Of a stretch of 64,000 nucleotides of DNA, positions 55,323 to 63,454 are shown piece after piece. The stretch is from Mesorhizobium sp. AR02 (GTDB taxonomy: Bacteria; Pseudomonadota; Alphaproteobacteria; Rhizobiales; Rhizobiaceae): the NCBI RefSeq assembly GCF_024746835.1, contig NZ_CP080530.1, positions 248,001-312,000 of the forward strand, read 5' to 3'. Under the pieces are notes generated by a model, which was given only the letters and a program-made list of their open reading frames with translations, was not told the origin of the DNA and searched no databases. The translations under genes were made by a program, and so were the position numbers. Within the stretch, counting starts at the first letter, position 1. Each line of letters begins with the position of its first letter.

Positions 55323-56990
55323 GCTCGATTGCAGACCGCGGTGGCTTCTCGGGAAGTGTGAGCTAGAAGACAGACGTTCTGGTGATGGGTGCCTATGCCA
55401 CCGAATCATGGAAACATTCGTCATTTGGAGACAAAATGGTCAAGGCTACCAGCTGGCGCGACCAAGGATTGCCAATCTTGATTGATTGTCGCCGAAAAGC
55501 ACTGGACCAGCTCTCTCTCTCTCTGAGGCGCCCTGGGTAGGCATAGCCTCCGTCTTATCGTCTCACCGGGAGGGCCACAACATTTCCCTCGCCTGGCAGA
55601 TCAAAAGCCATTGCCAGCAAGCGTGTCGTAGCCATCTCGACGATCAACTCTTCAATGGACCGATCGGGCAAACCAGTCTTGACCCGCTGGCGAACCGCAC
55701 GGTGAGTTGATAGACCGGAACCGGAACCAAAGGAGATGATCATCGAGCAATTGACTAATCTCGATTACAAGGTCGGCATCGATATTCTTTGGCAATTCTC
55801 GCATAGGCGATCCTTGATCAAATAAGGTGAACATCGACACGCGAGCAGTCTGAAGGTGATTTATACATGCGACCGCCACGATCTGCGCCACCTGCCCCCC
55901 TTTTAGTCCCAGCTATTGAACGCCAAGCCTTCGTCGCTTGCTTAAACTACCCGCCCCAACGCCCCTCCGAAGAATGCGTCAGGCTGGCAGGCGAGTCCAG
56001 AATCGAGATGGAGGAAAGTGGCTAGGCCTTTGCTTTCCGTATCCTTCCGATGGTCGGCCGCTGAAGCGGAGGCAGTCGCATGAAGATGGAGGTGAACCCG
56101 AAGAAATCCGTCGCTCGACGGTAATCTTGTCCCTTGCCGGGACGAGCAGCGGCAAACCCGCCAGGAGCTATGCAGCCCTTCCATCGGAGCGGACTGCGTT
56201 GCTGACATTGGGAGCCGCAGCGTCCGATGCCATGCTGTGGCGAGCACTGTTCGACCACGAAGAGAACGCTGAAACCGGCAGGAGGCAGGTCATTCGTCCA
56301 AGGGCCAGTAGGAATTTTATCTGGCGATCGACGTGTTGCTAGAACGATCCGCGAATGAAGGGCGTGAGCGGCTATTTAGGTTCTGTGGACACTTCAGCAC
56401 CGTAAGCTGGCCGCCGAGGAGCTGCGTGAAGGTCACCCTGCCGACCTGGTCGCGCTGCACCTCGATCCAGACGCTGTGCACGTTCCGGACATCGGCAAGG
56501 CTAGAGAACGGTTGACCCCGGGCCCGCAATTAGAGAACGCTCCTGCGGCTGTCCCGTTCACCGCCACGACGGGGGCGAATTTCCTCCATCCCCCGCGCGA
56601 AGGTTGTCCAACGTTGGTGACGCGCGCTGGATTGCGGTTTATACGCCCTCTATCCTTTGGGCGCCGAGGAAGGGATTATCAAGCATACGAATGCGAGACA
56701 CTCATGCACCCGCACGACGCCACCGACATCCGCTATCGACACGGCTGCTTGATTTCTCGAACAAGATAATGGGGGCCGACAGTTGCTCCATCCACGCCGC
56801 CCCGCGACTTGCTTGGAGCCAATCGGCCCAATTGAGCTTGGACCTTCGACCATTGCTCACCTGCCTCCCCTTCGACGGGCGGCCCTTGCCTCTGTCTCAC
56901 ATGGCCAGATTGTCCCTCCCCGGTCTCGCCGGCGGGAACCAAACGCACTGCCCTGCGCAGCCGGCATCTGCAATCTTTGGCTGCTGACGA
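55323..56990. other. Long gene-poor stretch before repA
   Basis: About 1.7 kb of decayed DNA. Minus-strand frames at 55555-55891 (PMRELPKNIDADLVIEISQL, then a frameshift to RSIEELIVEMATTRLLAMAF) look like a small broken protein of unknown family. A plus-strand run near 56405 (KLAAEELREGHPADLVALHL) likewise. Nothing named with confidence. Confidence 0.35.
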
Positions 56991-56995
56991 CCGTG

Positions 56996-57011
56996 ATTTA
57001 CTGCCGTAAAA
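56996..57011 (-). promoter_or_regulatory. parS-like palindrome upstream of repA
   Basis: Minus strand TTTTACGGCAGTAAAT, identical in 15 of 16 bases to the site at 58454. Matches the repABC parS core (C-N-GC-N-G with flanking TT and AA). RepB would bind here. Confidence 0.55.
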
Positions 57012-57246
57012 ACTGATCCTTATGGCAGAGAAAACATACATTTAGATGGGAGAGCGGAAACCTCCTAGTTTCGGCTAATGGGTACGGATTATGTTATACC
57101 AGCGTCAACCGGCAGCAAAGGGGCCGACCCGCATCGTTAACATTCTCTTAACCTAAAACTTCTTGCGGGGGTTGGCCGAATCGGAGCTTAATGGCGGTTG
57201 TTGAATAGTTTCATCGCAAAAAGCGCCAATTCAGGTTCCGACGAGA

Positions 57247-58449
57247 ATGAACATCGCCATGCGGCTACCACGCTTTGAGTTCGATGACAAAATTCTCGAG
57301 CAGGGTGCCGAGATATCGCGACGCCTCAACCAGCTACGCATGGAGAAGTTCCCACCTAACGCGACGAAGACGCTACGCTCTTTTTCGATGGCTGAGGTGG
57401 CCCACTATCTTGGTGTGTCGCAAAACAATTTGAAGCGCCTTCATCTTGAGGGCAAAGGGCCGCTGCCCGATCAAGTCCCCTCCGGCCGGCGATCTTACAC
57501 GGCCGAGCAAATGCTTGAGCTGCGCCATTTCCTTGACCGCCACGGCCGGACCGAGGTGAAAAAGTACGTCCCCCACCGCAAGCCCGGCGACAAGCTCCAG
57601 GTGGTTGCTGTCGTCAACTTCAAGGGCGGAAGCGGCAAGACAACGACCGCCGCCCACCTCGCCCAGCACCTGGCGCTGACCGGTCACCGTGTCCTTGCAA
57701 TCGATCTCGACCCGCAAGCCTCGCTCTCCGCGCTCCATGGCTTTCAGCCGGAACTCGATCGCAACCTCTCTCTGTATGAGGCGATCCGCTACGATGATGA
57801 GCGCAAGCCGATCTCCGAGGTGATCGTGCCGACGAATTTCCCTGGCCTGGATATCATTCCGGCCAATCTTGAGCTGCAGGAGTATGAGTACGACACGCCG
57901 CTCGCCATGCAGGACAAATCGTCCAATGCCGGCCGCCAGTTTTTCACCAGGATCGCAAAGGCGCTGTCAGAAGTAGACAGCCGTTATGACGTCGTCGTCG
58001 TCGATTGCCCGCCGCAGCTTGGCTATCTCACCTTGACGGCGATGTCGGCGGCGACATCCGTTCTCATCACCGTTCACCCGCAGATGCTCGACTTGATGTC
58101 GATGAGCCAGTTTCTGCTGATGCTCGGCGGCATCTTGAAGACCATCAAAGCGGCCGGCGCATCGATACAGCTGGATTGGTTTCGCTATCTGATCACGCGC
58201 TACGAACCGACAGACATTCCGCAGGCGCAGATGGTCGGCTTCATGCAATCGATGCTTGCTGGCCAGATCCTCGAAAATCCGATGCTCAAGTCGACGGCGA
58301 TTTCGGACGCGGGCCTGACGAAACAGACGCTCTACGAGGTGGAGAAATCGTCTTTTACCCGTTCAACCTACGACCGGGCGCTCGAATCGCTGGACGCGGT
58401 GAACTCGGAGATCGCGACATTAGTCCATCGCGCATGGGGACGGTCATGA
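57247..58449 (+). CDS. repA: Plasmid partitioning protein RepA
   Basis: 400-residue ParA-type ATPase of a repABC replicon. The N-terminal ~110 residues hold a MerR-like HTH (MAEVAHYLGVSQNNLKRLHL); then come the deviant Walker A VVNFKGGSGKTTTAAHLAQH, LAIDLDPQASLSAL and VVVDCPPQLGYLTLTAM. RepA partitions the plasmid with RepB and represses the operon. Start ATG 57247 (57259 also possible). repB follows after 74 bases that contain a parS-like site. Confidence 0.95.
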   Translation: MNIAMRLPRFEFDDKILEQGAEISRRLNQLRMEKFPPNATKTLRSFSMAEVAHYLGVSQNNLKRLHLEGKGPLPDQVPSGRRSYTAEQMLELRHFLDRHGRTEVKKYVPHRKPGDKLQVVAVVNFKGGSGKTTTAAHLAQHLALTGHRVLAIDLDPQASLSALHGFQPELDRNLSLYEAIRYDDERKPISEVIVPTNFPGLDIIPANLELQEYEYDTPLAMQDKSSNAGRQFFTRIAKALSEVDSRYDVVVVDCPPQLGYLTLTAMSAATSVLITVHPQMLDLMSMSQFLLMLGGILKTIKAAGASIQLDWFRYLITRYEPTDIPQAQMVGFMQSMLAGQILENPMLKSTAISDAGLTKQTLYEVEKSSFTRSTYDRALESLDAVNSEIATLVHRAWGRS

Positions 58450-58453
58450 CGGC

Positions 58454-58469
58454 TTTTACGGCAGTAAAA
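58454..58469 (+). promoter_or_regulatory. parS-like palindrome between repA and repB
   Basis: TTTTACGGCAGTAAAA, a perfect 16-base dyad apart from the central two positions, in the repA-repB gap where many repABC plasmids carry parS. A near-identical copy is upstream of repA. Confidence 0.6.
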
Positions 58470-58523
58470 AATGACAAGTTTGCTCGTGAAATCAGTCGAC
58501 TAACCGAGAATGGGAGCGATTGA

Positions 58524-59489
58524 ATGGCGCGCAAGGACATATTCGGCAGTGTTATGGGCCCAGCGACTGGAGTCGCGAATAACCAGGATGTATCGGGGTA
58601 TGCCGTTCGCGGCGCATCACGGTCGATTATACAGTCGTTCGAGGAGCTCTCGAAGAGTTCTGTCGTCGATCTCGATCCGGCATTGGTCGACACGTCATTC
58701 GTCTCTGACCGCATGGCCGGTGACGATGAGGCCTTTCAGGAGTTGCTGGTGGCGATTCGTGACCGAGGACAGGATTCCCCTGTACTGGTCAGACCTCATC
58801 CGGAGATTTCCGGTCGGTTTCAGACCGTCTTTGGCCACAGGCGCGTCAGGGTCGCCCGCCAACTGGGCAGGCCTGTCCGTGCTGTCGTCAAGAAGATGGG
58901 CGATGAGGACCATGTCATCGCCCAGGGTCAAGAGAATGCTGCCAGGTCTGATTTGTCCTTCATCGAGCGGACGCTTTTCGCGGAGCGCATTCTCAAGCGG
59001 GGCCATTCGCCGGATACGGTGAAGTCGGCTCTTGCACTCGATGATACGACCTTCTCGAAGATGCGCTCCGTTACCAGCAGCATTCCTGAGCAGGTCATTC
59101 TGGCAGTCGGCGCCGCCAAGGGCGTTGGCCGGGATCGCTGGTGGCAACTTGCCAAACTGTTGGAGCATCCTGGGGCTGCAGCCAGGGCGACAGAGTATGT
59201 GGAAAGCGCGGATTTTGCCCAACCGGGGAGTGATGGCCGTTTCGCCCATCTCTTCGACTATCTGAGTGGCCCGGTGAAACGCCCGCCGGCGCCATCAAAG
59301 TCTCAGCAAAAGTCGTGGATCCCCCGGGACAAATCGGTCCGGGCCAACATCACCGACACTGGAAAAGTGTTTACGCTTGCCTTGAAATCCAAGGAAGCAT
59401 CACCCTTCGGCGCATTCATTGCCGGCAAGCTCGACGAGCTTTTCGAGGCTTTTCGGGAATCGGAAATTGCGAAGAAAGCAGGAGACTAA
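58524..59489 (+). CDS. repB: Plasmid partitioning protein RepB
   Basis: 321-residue ParB-type protein. ParB N-domain features include ELLVAIRDRGQDSPVLVRPH and the box GHRRVRVARQLGRPVRAVVK; then SFIERTLFAERILKRGHSPD leads into the HTH (VKSALALDDTTFSKMRSVTS). It binds parS and works with RepA. Followed by the repB-repC gap carrying the counter-transcribed RNA. Confidence 0.95.
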   Translation: MARKDIFGSVMGPATGVANNQDVSGYAVRGASRSIIQSFEELSKSSVVDLDPALVDTSFVSDRMAGDDEAFQELLVAIRDRGQDSPVLVRPHPEISGRFQTVFGHRRVRVARQLGRPVRAVVKKMGDEDHVIAQGQENAARSDLSFIERTLFAERILKRGHSPDTVKSALALDDTTFSKMRSVTSSIPEQVILAVGAAKGVGRDRWWQLAKLLEHPGAAARATEYVESADFAQPGSDGRFAHLFDYLSGPVKRPPAPSKSQQKSWIPRDKSVRANITDTGKVFTLALKSKEASPFGAFIAGKLDELFEAFRESEIAKKAGD

Positions 59490-59496
59490 AACCGCA

Positions 59497-59552
59497 AAAG
59501 AAAAAGGCCCCCGAACGTCACCGTCGCGGAAGCCCTTCTCATGTCTCTAGCA
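59497..59552 (-). ncRNA. repABC counter-transcribed RNA (incompatibility RNA)
   Basis: On the minus strand of the repB-repC gap a promoter TTGACA (59586-59581), 17-base spacer and GATTCT (59563-59558) is followed about 10 bases later by a short transcript unit ending in a GC hairpin (GGCTTCCG pairing with CGGGGGCC) and TTTTTCTTTT near 59500. This is the arrangement of the small antisense RNA that limits RepC synthesis and sets incompatibility and copy number in repABC plasmids. Confidence 0.8.
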
Positions 59553-59644
59553 AGCTGAGAATCGCACTTCCCCGAATCACTGTCAAGAGTCGTGGCGCCG
59601 TTTCGGCGAGCAGAGTTCTTTTGCCTGATTGAAAGGTGAGGGAA

Positions 59645-60850
59645 ATGAAGAGTGGGTACGCGACGACGCCCTTCGGGCGGCGGCCGATGACGCTTGCCCT
59701 GGTGCAAGCGAATACGGCATCGCGGGAGATCCCGAAAGGATCTCTCGTCGAGAAGTGGCAGGTCTATCGTTGGCTCTGTGAGGGAAAGTCGGCTCTCGGC
59801 GTGGGAGACCGCGCGCTGGCGGTGCTGAGCGGCCTGTTGACGTTCTACCCAGACGACCAGATCAGCGAGGAAAACGGCCTGATGGTCTTTCCGTCGAACG
59901 CTCAGCTGTCGTTGCGCGCACACGGCATGGCCGATTCCACATTGCGCAGGAACTTGGCGGAGTTGGTCAATTGCGGTCTGATCATCCGCCGCGATAGCCC
60001 CAATGGCAAAAGGTTCGCTCGCAAGGGGCAGGGCGGGGCTGTCGTGGAAGCGTTCGGGTTCTCGTTGGCGCCCCTTTTGACACGGGCCGCGGAGTTTCAG
60101 CTGGCGGCCGAGCAGGTCCGCGCCGACTCTAGGGCGCTGAAATTGATGCGTGAGCGGGTCACGCTCCATCGCCGTGACATCCATAAGCTTGTCGAGGCTG
60201 CGATCGAGGAGGCCGTTCCTGGCGACTGGGGAGCCATCTGGAGGCGTTTCCGAACCATCGTGGGGGCCATTCCCCGCCGAGCCGGCCTATCTGACCTGGA
60301 GGGCTTCGTTGCGGAGCTGACCGCATTGCACGATGAAGTGGACAGGATGCTGGAAAGCTTCACAAAGTCCAGGAATCCTAGCGGCAATGAGTCCCAAAAT
60401 GAGCGGCAGCAATCTGATTCAAACACAGACTCCACTTTTGTATTTGAACCGGCTTTCGAAAAAAGCAGGGCGGCGGTCGAGCCAACATCTGTTTCGGCCG
60501 AGAAACCGAAAGGCTACCCGATAGGACTTGTGCTGAGAGCGTGCCCCGAAATTGCGGACTATGCCGTCAACGGGATCGGAAATTGGCGCGACTTGATGAT
60601 GACCGCTGCCCAGGTGCGGGGGTACCTTGGCGTTTCGCCCTCAGCGTATGAGGAGGCCTGCCATGTGATGGGCCAGGAAGTTGCCGCGATCGTGATCGCC
60701 TGCATCCTGCAAAGAGCGCAACATATCAACTCGGCAGGCGGCTATCTGCGGGTGCTGACCGAAAAGGCGAGGGGAGGGCAGTTTTCTGTCGGACCGATGC
60801 TCATGGCGGCGCTGAAGGCCAATGGCTCGATAGCAAGGATGACCGGATAG
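59645..60850 (+). CDS. repC: Replication initiator RepC
   Basis: 401 residues from ATG 59645 behind GTGAGGGAA. RepC is the initiator of repABC plasmids; the origin normally lies inside its gene. Family features: TTPFGRRPMTLALVQ at the N-terminus, EKWQVYRWLCEGKSALGVGD, the winged HTH around LRAHGMADSTLRRNLAELVN, and the C-terminal GYLRVLTEKARGGQFSVGPM. A low-complexity polar linker lies near residues 240-270. Complete, so the replicon looks functional. Confidence 0.95.
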   Translation: MKSGYATTPFGRRPMTLALVQANTASREIPKGSLVEKWQVYRWLCEGKSALGVGDRALAVLSGLLTFYPDDQISEENGLMVFPSNAQLSLRAHGMADSTLRRNLAELVNCGLIIRRDSPNGKRFARKGQGGAVVEAFGFSLAPLLTRAAEFQLAAEQVRADSRALKLMRERVTLHRRDIHKLVEAAIEEAVPGDWGAIWRRFRTIVGAIPRRAGLSDLEGFVAELTALHDEVDRMLESFTKSRNPSGNESQNERQQSDSNTDSTFVFEPAFEKSRAAVEPTSVSAEKPKGYPIGLVLRACPEIADYAVNGIGNWRDLMMTAAQVRGYLGVSPSAYEEACHVMGQEVAAIVIACILQRAQHINSAGGYLRVLTEKARGGQFSVGPMLMAALKANGSIARMTG

Positions 60851-60960
60851 TATGGGGGTCATCCACGATTGTGCATATGTCGTGGGCATCGACACGTCGT
60901 TTAATCATGTCGATAGAATACCAATTTGTCGACATGTGGCCGAACTGCTTCTGTACATAG
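60851..60960. other. Spacer with recombinase fragment and inverted repeat
   Basis: The minus strand at 60936-60962 reads RYVQKQFGH, one residue different from RYVQKQLGH of the intact recombinase at 61579-61605, suggesting a leftover end of another copy. CATGTCGA (60907-60914) and TCGACATG (60929-60936) form an inverted repeat beside it. Confidence 0.35.
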
Positions 60961-61125
60961 CGGGGCGGAGCGCGGGGGATCTGCTATTGGTACAGTGACG
61001 ATGCCCCGATTTATGCCCTTTTGGCCGACGGCAAGAACGAAAAGACGGATTTGAAGCCGGAAGAGGCTAAGGCGGTTGCAGCATTTGCAAAGGCGATCAA
61101 GGCTGCAAACAGGAGCAGGACATGA
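60961..61125 (+). pseudogene. RelE/HigB-type toxin, C-terminal fragment
   Basis: In frame with the downstream gene, this reads RGGARGICYWYSDDAPIYAL then LADGKNEKTDLKPEEAKAVA and ends AAFAKAIKAANRSRT. It matches the C-terminal half of a RelE-type mRNA-interferase toxin. A TAG precedes it and no start is available, so the N-terminal half is lost. Its stop overlaps the antitoxin ATG (ATGA). Confidence 0.6.
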
Positions 61126-61469
61126 GCGAGATGACGAAATTCGGTGCGGATCTGATCCAGGCCATGTCTGAAGCATTGGCTCATGCGCAGGGCAAGAATG
61201 TTCCCGGCGTTCGCGTGAGCGCTGTTGATGTCGGCACAGTTGATGCGAAGGCAATCCGCAAGCAGCTTGACCTCACTCAGGATGAAATGGCGACTGTGCA
61301 CGGTACAAGTCCTTCCGGCTACAAAAAATGGGAGCAAGGAAAGCGGCAACCCAGTGGTGCTGCTCGAACCTTGCGTCGGATCATGGAGAAAGAGCCCGAA
61401 GCCGTCTTGCGGGCTCTGTCAATCGACAAGTCTGCCGAGGAAATTCAAACCGCCGCGGCGCCTCACTGA
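61122..61469 (+). CDS. HTH (Xre-type) antitoxin
   Basis: 115 residues with a Cro/C1-type HTH in the second half: AIRKQLDLTQDEMATVHGTS, then GYKKWEQGKRQPSGAARTLR. Toxin-before-antitoxin order and the ATGA overlap fit a HigBA/RelBE-type module. The toxin gene is truncated, so this is a solitary antitoxin, possibly able to neutralise a related toxin elsewhere. Confidence 0.75.
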   Translation: MSEMTKFGADLIQAMSEALAHAQGKNVPGVRVSAVDVGTVDAKAIRKQLDLTQDEMATVHGTSPSGYKKWEQGKRQPSGAARTLRRIMEKEPEAVLRALSIDKSAEEIQTAAAPH

Positions 61470-61500
61470 AAATTGGGCAGGGGAGGGGTTTTATCGCCGT

Positions 61501-62640
61501 TTACAGTCCTGATGCCTTGGTGAGATTAACACGAAAACGGTCGCGCCGGCGCTGATAGCGGCGGGTCATTTCGGCGGAGGCATGGCCGAGTTGTTTCTGC
61601 ACATAGCGCTCATCGACCTCGGCCGAGGAGGCAAGGCCGGCGCGCAGCGAATGCCCCGAGAATTTTGCCCCACGCTCCCCTTCGGCCAGGTCGCCGCGAA
61701 CACCGGCAGCCAGTGCAGCGCGCTTGACCAGCCGCGCGACCTCCTGGGGGTTGAGGCGCTCGGCGCCAACGGCCTTGCCTTGACCGGTGACGCGCCGAAA
61801 CAAAGGGCCATGGCCAATCCGCGCCAGTTTCAGCCAGGTCTGCAGAGCGACTACCGGACATGTGGCATCCGCGGAACCGCGGCCGATCTCCACCTCGCGC
61901 CAGCCAGTTTTGCCGCGTATGTTGACCAAAATTCCTTTGTCCAAAATCTCGACCCAACCCGAAGACTCCTCGGTCTGATCGCGCGAAAAGTCCAGGCCGA
62001 CGATTTCCGAGCGCCGCAGCCCGCCGGCGAAGCCCAGAAGCAGCATGGCGCGGTCGCGCAGGCCGCGCAGCGCGCCGCGGTCAAGGGTCTCGAGCATGGC
62101 GATCAGGTCTTCCGGCAGAATGGCTTCTTTCTGCCGGGGCGGGGAGGCGTGGCTGTTGCGAATGCCGGCCAGCACGGTGGCGATATGCCGGTCCTTTCTG
62201 TCCAGCGGCTGGCCACGCTGAGAAAAATTCCAGGTCAGCGAAGAGAGACGTCGCTCGATTGTCGAAACGGCGTTCGGCTTCTTATCGCCCGTTACCTTAC
62301 CGGACGCGCAGGCCGTAATGGAAAGGCCGACGAGCTGCGGATCGGGCGGCAACACATCGAGATGCTGGCGGCGCGCCCAGGCGCAAAAATGCTTCCAGTC
62401 GGCGGCGTAGGCGCGCCGGGTGTTGGCTGAGCTTGCCGCCTCGACGTAATCGCGAGCGCGCTCGGCGAGCGCGTCGAGATGTGCCGGCAGGCGGGGATTG
62501 GCGACGGCCGGAAGGGGTGGGGAGGGGGCTTCGGTTGACGGTTCCTCCGGTGCGCGTCCCATCTCCATGACCACATCGATGATGTCGGGAAGATCGCTCT
62601 CTTCGGAAGTAGCTGCTGAAACTTGACCTTCGTCAGCCAT
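61501..62640 (-). CDS. Tyrosine recombinase, intact copy
   Basis: 379-residue site-specific recombinase. The N-terminal core-binding region (YVEAASSANTRRAYAADWKH) precedes the catalytic domain: Arg in LLLGFAGGLRRSEIVGLDFS, Lys in NIRGKTGWREVEI, HSLRAG with His-x-x-Arg, and LGHASAEMTRRYQRRRDRFR with the tyrosine. All key residues are present. Relics of the same family lie at 27437 and 53646. It starts three bases after the vapC stop, so it may be co-transcribed with vapBC. It could resolve plasmid multimers or move a local module; the target site is unknown. Confidence 0.88.
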   Translation of the reverse strand: MADEGQVSAATSEESDLPDIIDVVMEMGRAPEEPSTEAPSPPLPAVANPRLPAHLDALAERARDYVEAASSANTRRAYAADWKHFCAWARRQHLDVLPPDPQLVGLSITACASGKVTGDKKPNAVSTIERRLSSLTWNFSQRGQPLDRKDRHIATVLAGIRNSHASPPRQKEAILPEDLIAMLETLDRGALRGLRDRAMLLLGFAGGLRRSEIVGLDFSRDQTEESSGWVEILDKGILVNIRGKTGWREVEIGRGSADATCPVVALQTWLKLARIGHGPLFRRVTGQGKAVGAERLNPQEVARLVKRAALAAGVRGDLAEGERGAKFSGHSLRAGLASSAEVDERYVQKQLGHASAEMTRRYQRRRDRFRVNLTKASGL

Positions 62641-62642
62641 CC

Positions 62643-63029
62643 TTATGCCGCCTCGATATCCGTCTGGGAGAAGTCCTTGCCGATGAAAAGCAGCGGCTCA
62701 TCGGCACGCTTTGCCAAAGCGTAGGAGAAGCAATCGGCAAAGTTCAAGGCGGCAGGATGACGGCCCTTGCCGTAGGAGAGCCAAGCTTGGGTGGCCAGAT
62801 CAACCAATTCGGAATCAACGGGAATGATGTTGGCCCCGATCTTGTGAAGCCAGAGATCGATCTCCGCCAATGCGTGTTCGCCGCGCCTGCTGACCAGCAC
62901 CATGCGTGCTTCGAGCACACAAGTCGCCGGAACCAGACGGATTGGATCGGAGACAAGGGCTTGTTCAAGCCTTGCTGCCTCGGGTTCGCTACGCAGGATC
63001 GCCACAATGGCTGAAGTGTCGATCACCAT
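62643..63029 (-). CDS. vapC: VapC-type PIN-domain toxin
   Basis: 128 residues. A PIN RNase: the first Asp in MVIDTSAIVAILRSEPEAAR, Glu in TCVLEARMVLVSR, Asp in LNFADCFSYALAKRADEPLL and a final FIGKDFSQTDIEAA. VapC toxins cleave tRNA or rRNA. The start overlaps the vapB stop by one base, in antitoxin-toxin order. All acidic residues are kept, so it should be active. Confidence 0.88.
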   Translation of the reverse strand: MVIDTSAIVAILRSEPEAARLEQALVSDPIRLVPATCVLEARMVLVSRRGEHALAEIDLWLHKIGANIIPVDSELVDLATQAWLSYGKGRHPAALNFADCFSYALAKRADEPLLFIGKDFSQTDIEAA

Positions 63030-63298
63030 CAGTTGGGAATTCCGTGTTCGTCGTAGCCGATGATCTCCTCGTCAGTGCGATTATCCCGTTCAGGCAACCG
63101 CGCCAGTCTCTCCCGGATTGAGCGCAGCTCCGCGAGCAGGCGCTCCTGCGCAGTGTCACCGAAACCCATGCGATGCAGGCGCTCGCTCAAGGCCTGATGA
63201 ATAGCCGCCGTCTTGCTGATACCCTGGCGGCGCGCGAGCTCGTCGGCCAGCGCGACGGTTGCCGGATTTTTGATATTGAGGGACACGACAGGCTCCAA
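63029..63298 (-). CDS. vapB: VapB-type antitoxin
   Basis: 89 residues with an N-terminal ribbon-helix-helix-like DNA-binding region (VVSLNIKNPATVALADELAR, then RQGISKTAAIHQALSERLHR) and a C-terminal tail expected to wrap the toxin (LARLPERDNRTDEEIIGYDE). First gene of the vapBC-recombinase run. A perfect palindrome lies 53 bases upstream at 63351-63375. Confidence 0.85.
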   Translation of the reverse strand: MEPVVSLNIKNPATVALADELARRQGISKTAAIHQALSERLHRMGFGDTAQERLLAELRSIRERLARLPERDNRTDEEIIGYDEHGIPN

Positions 63299-63350
63299 AA
63301 GTCTACCTTTGCGTCAGTTTCTACCTGTGGTCGGCAGAGATGTCAATAAT

Positions 63351-63375
63351 GAACGATAATGCAACATTATCGTTC
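63351..63375. repeat. Perfect palindrome between vapB and the DUF1403 gene
   Basis: GAACGATAAT-GCAAC-ATTATCGTTC: 10-base arms, 5-base loop. It lies in the divergent intergenic region and has a decayed relative at 53598. Candidate operator or recombination site. Confidence 0.65.
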
Positions 63376-63454
63376 GTTTTTATTGTGCGACAGGCACAGC
63401 GCTTTTTGTCCATTTCTGTTGCCAAAAGCGCCGCCATGATTCATCGTGCTTTCG

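Noticed and set aside
61582..62430. 282-codon plus-strand frame
   Set aside because: Antisense shadow of the tyrosine recombinase with intact catalytic residues.
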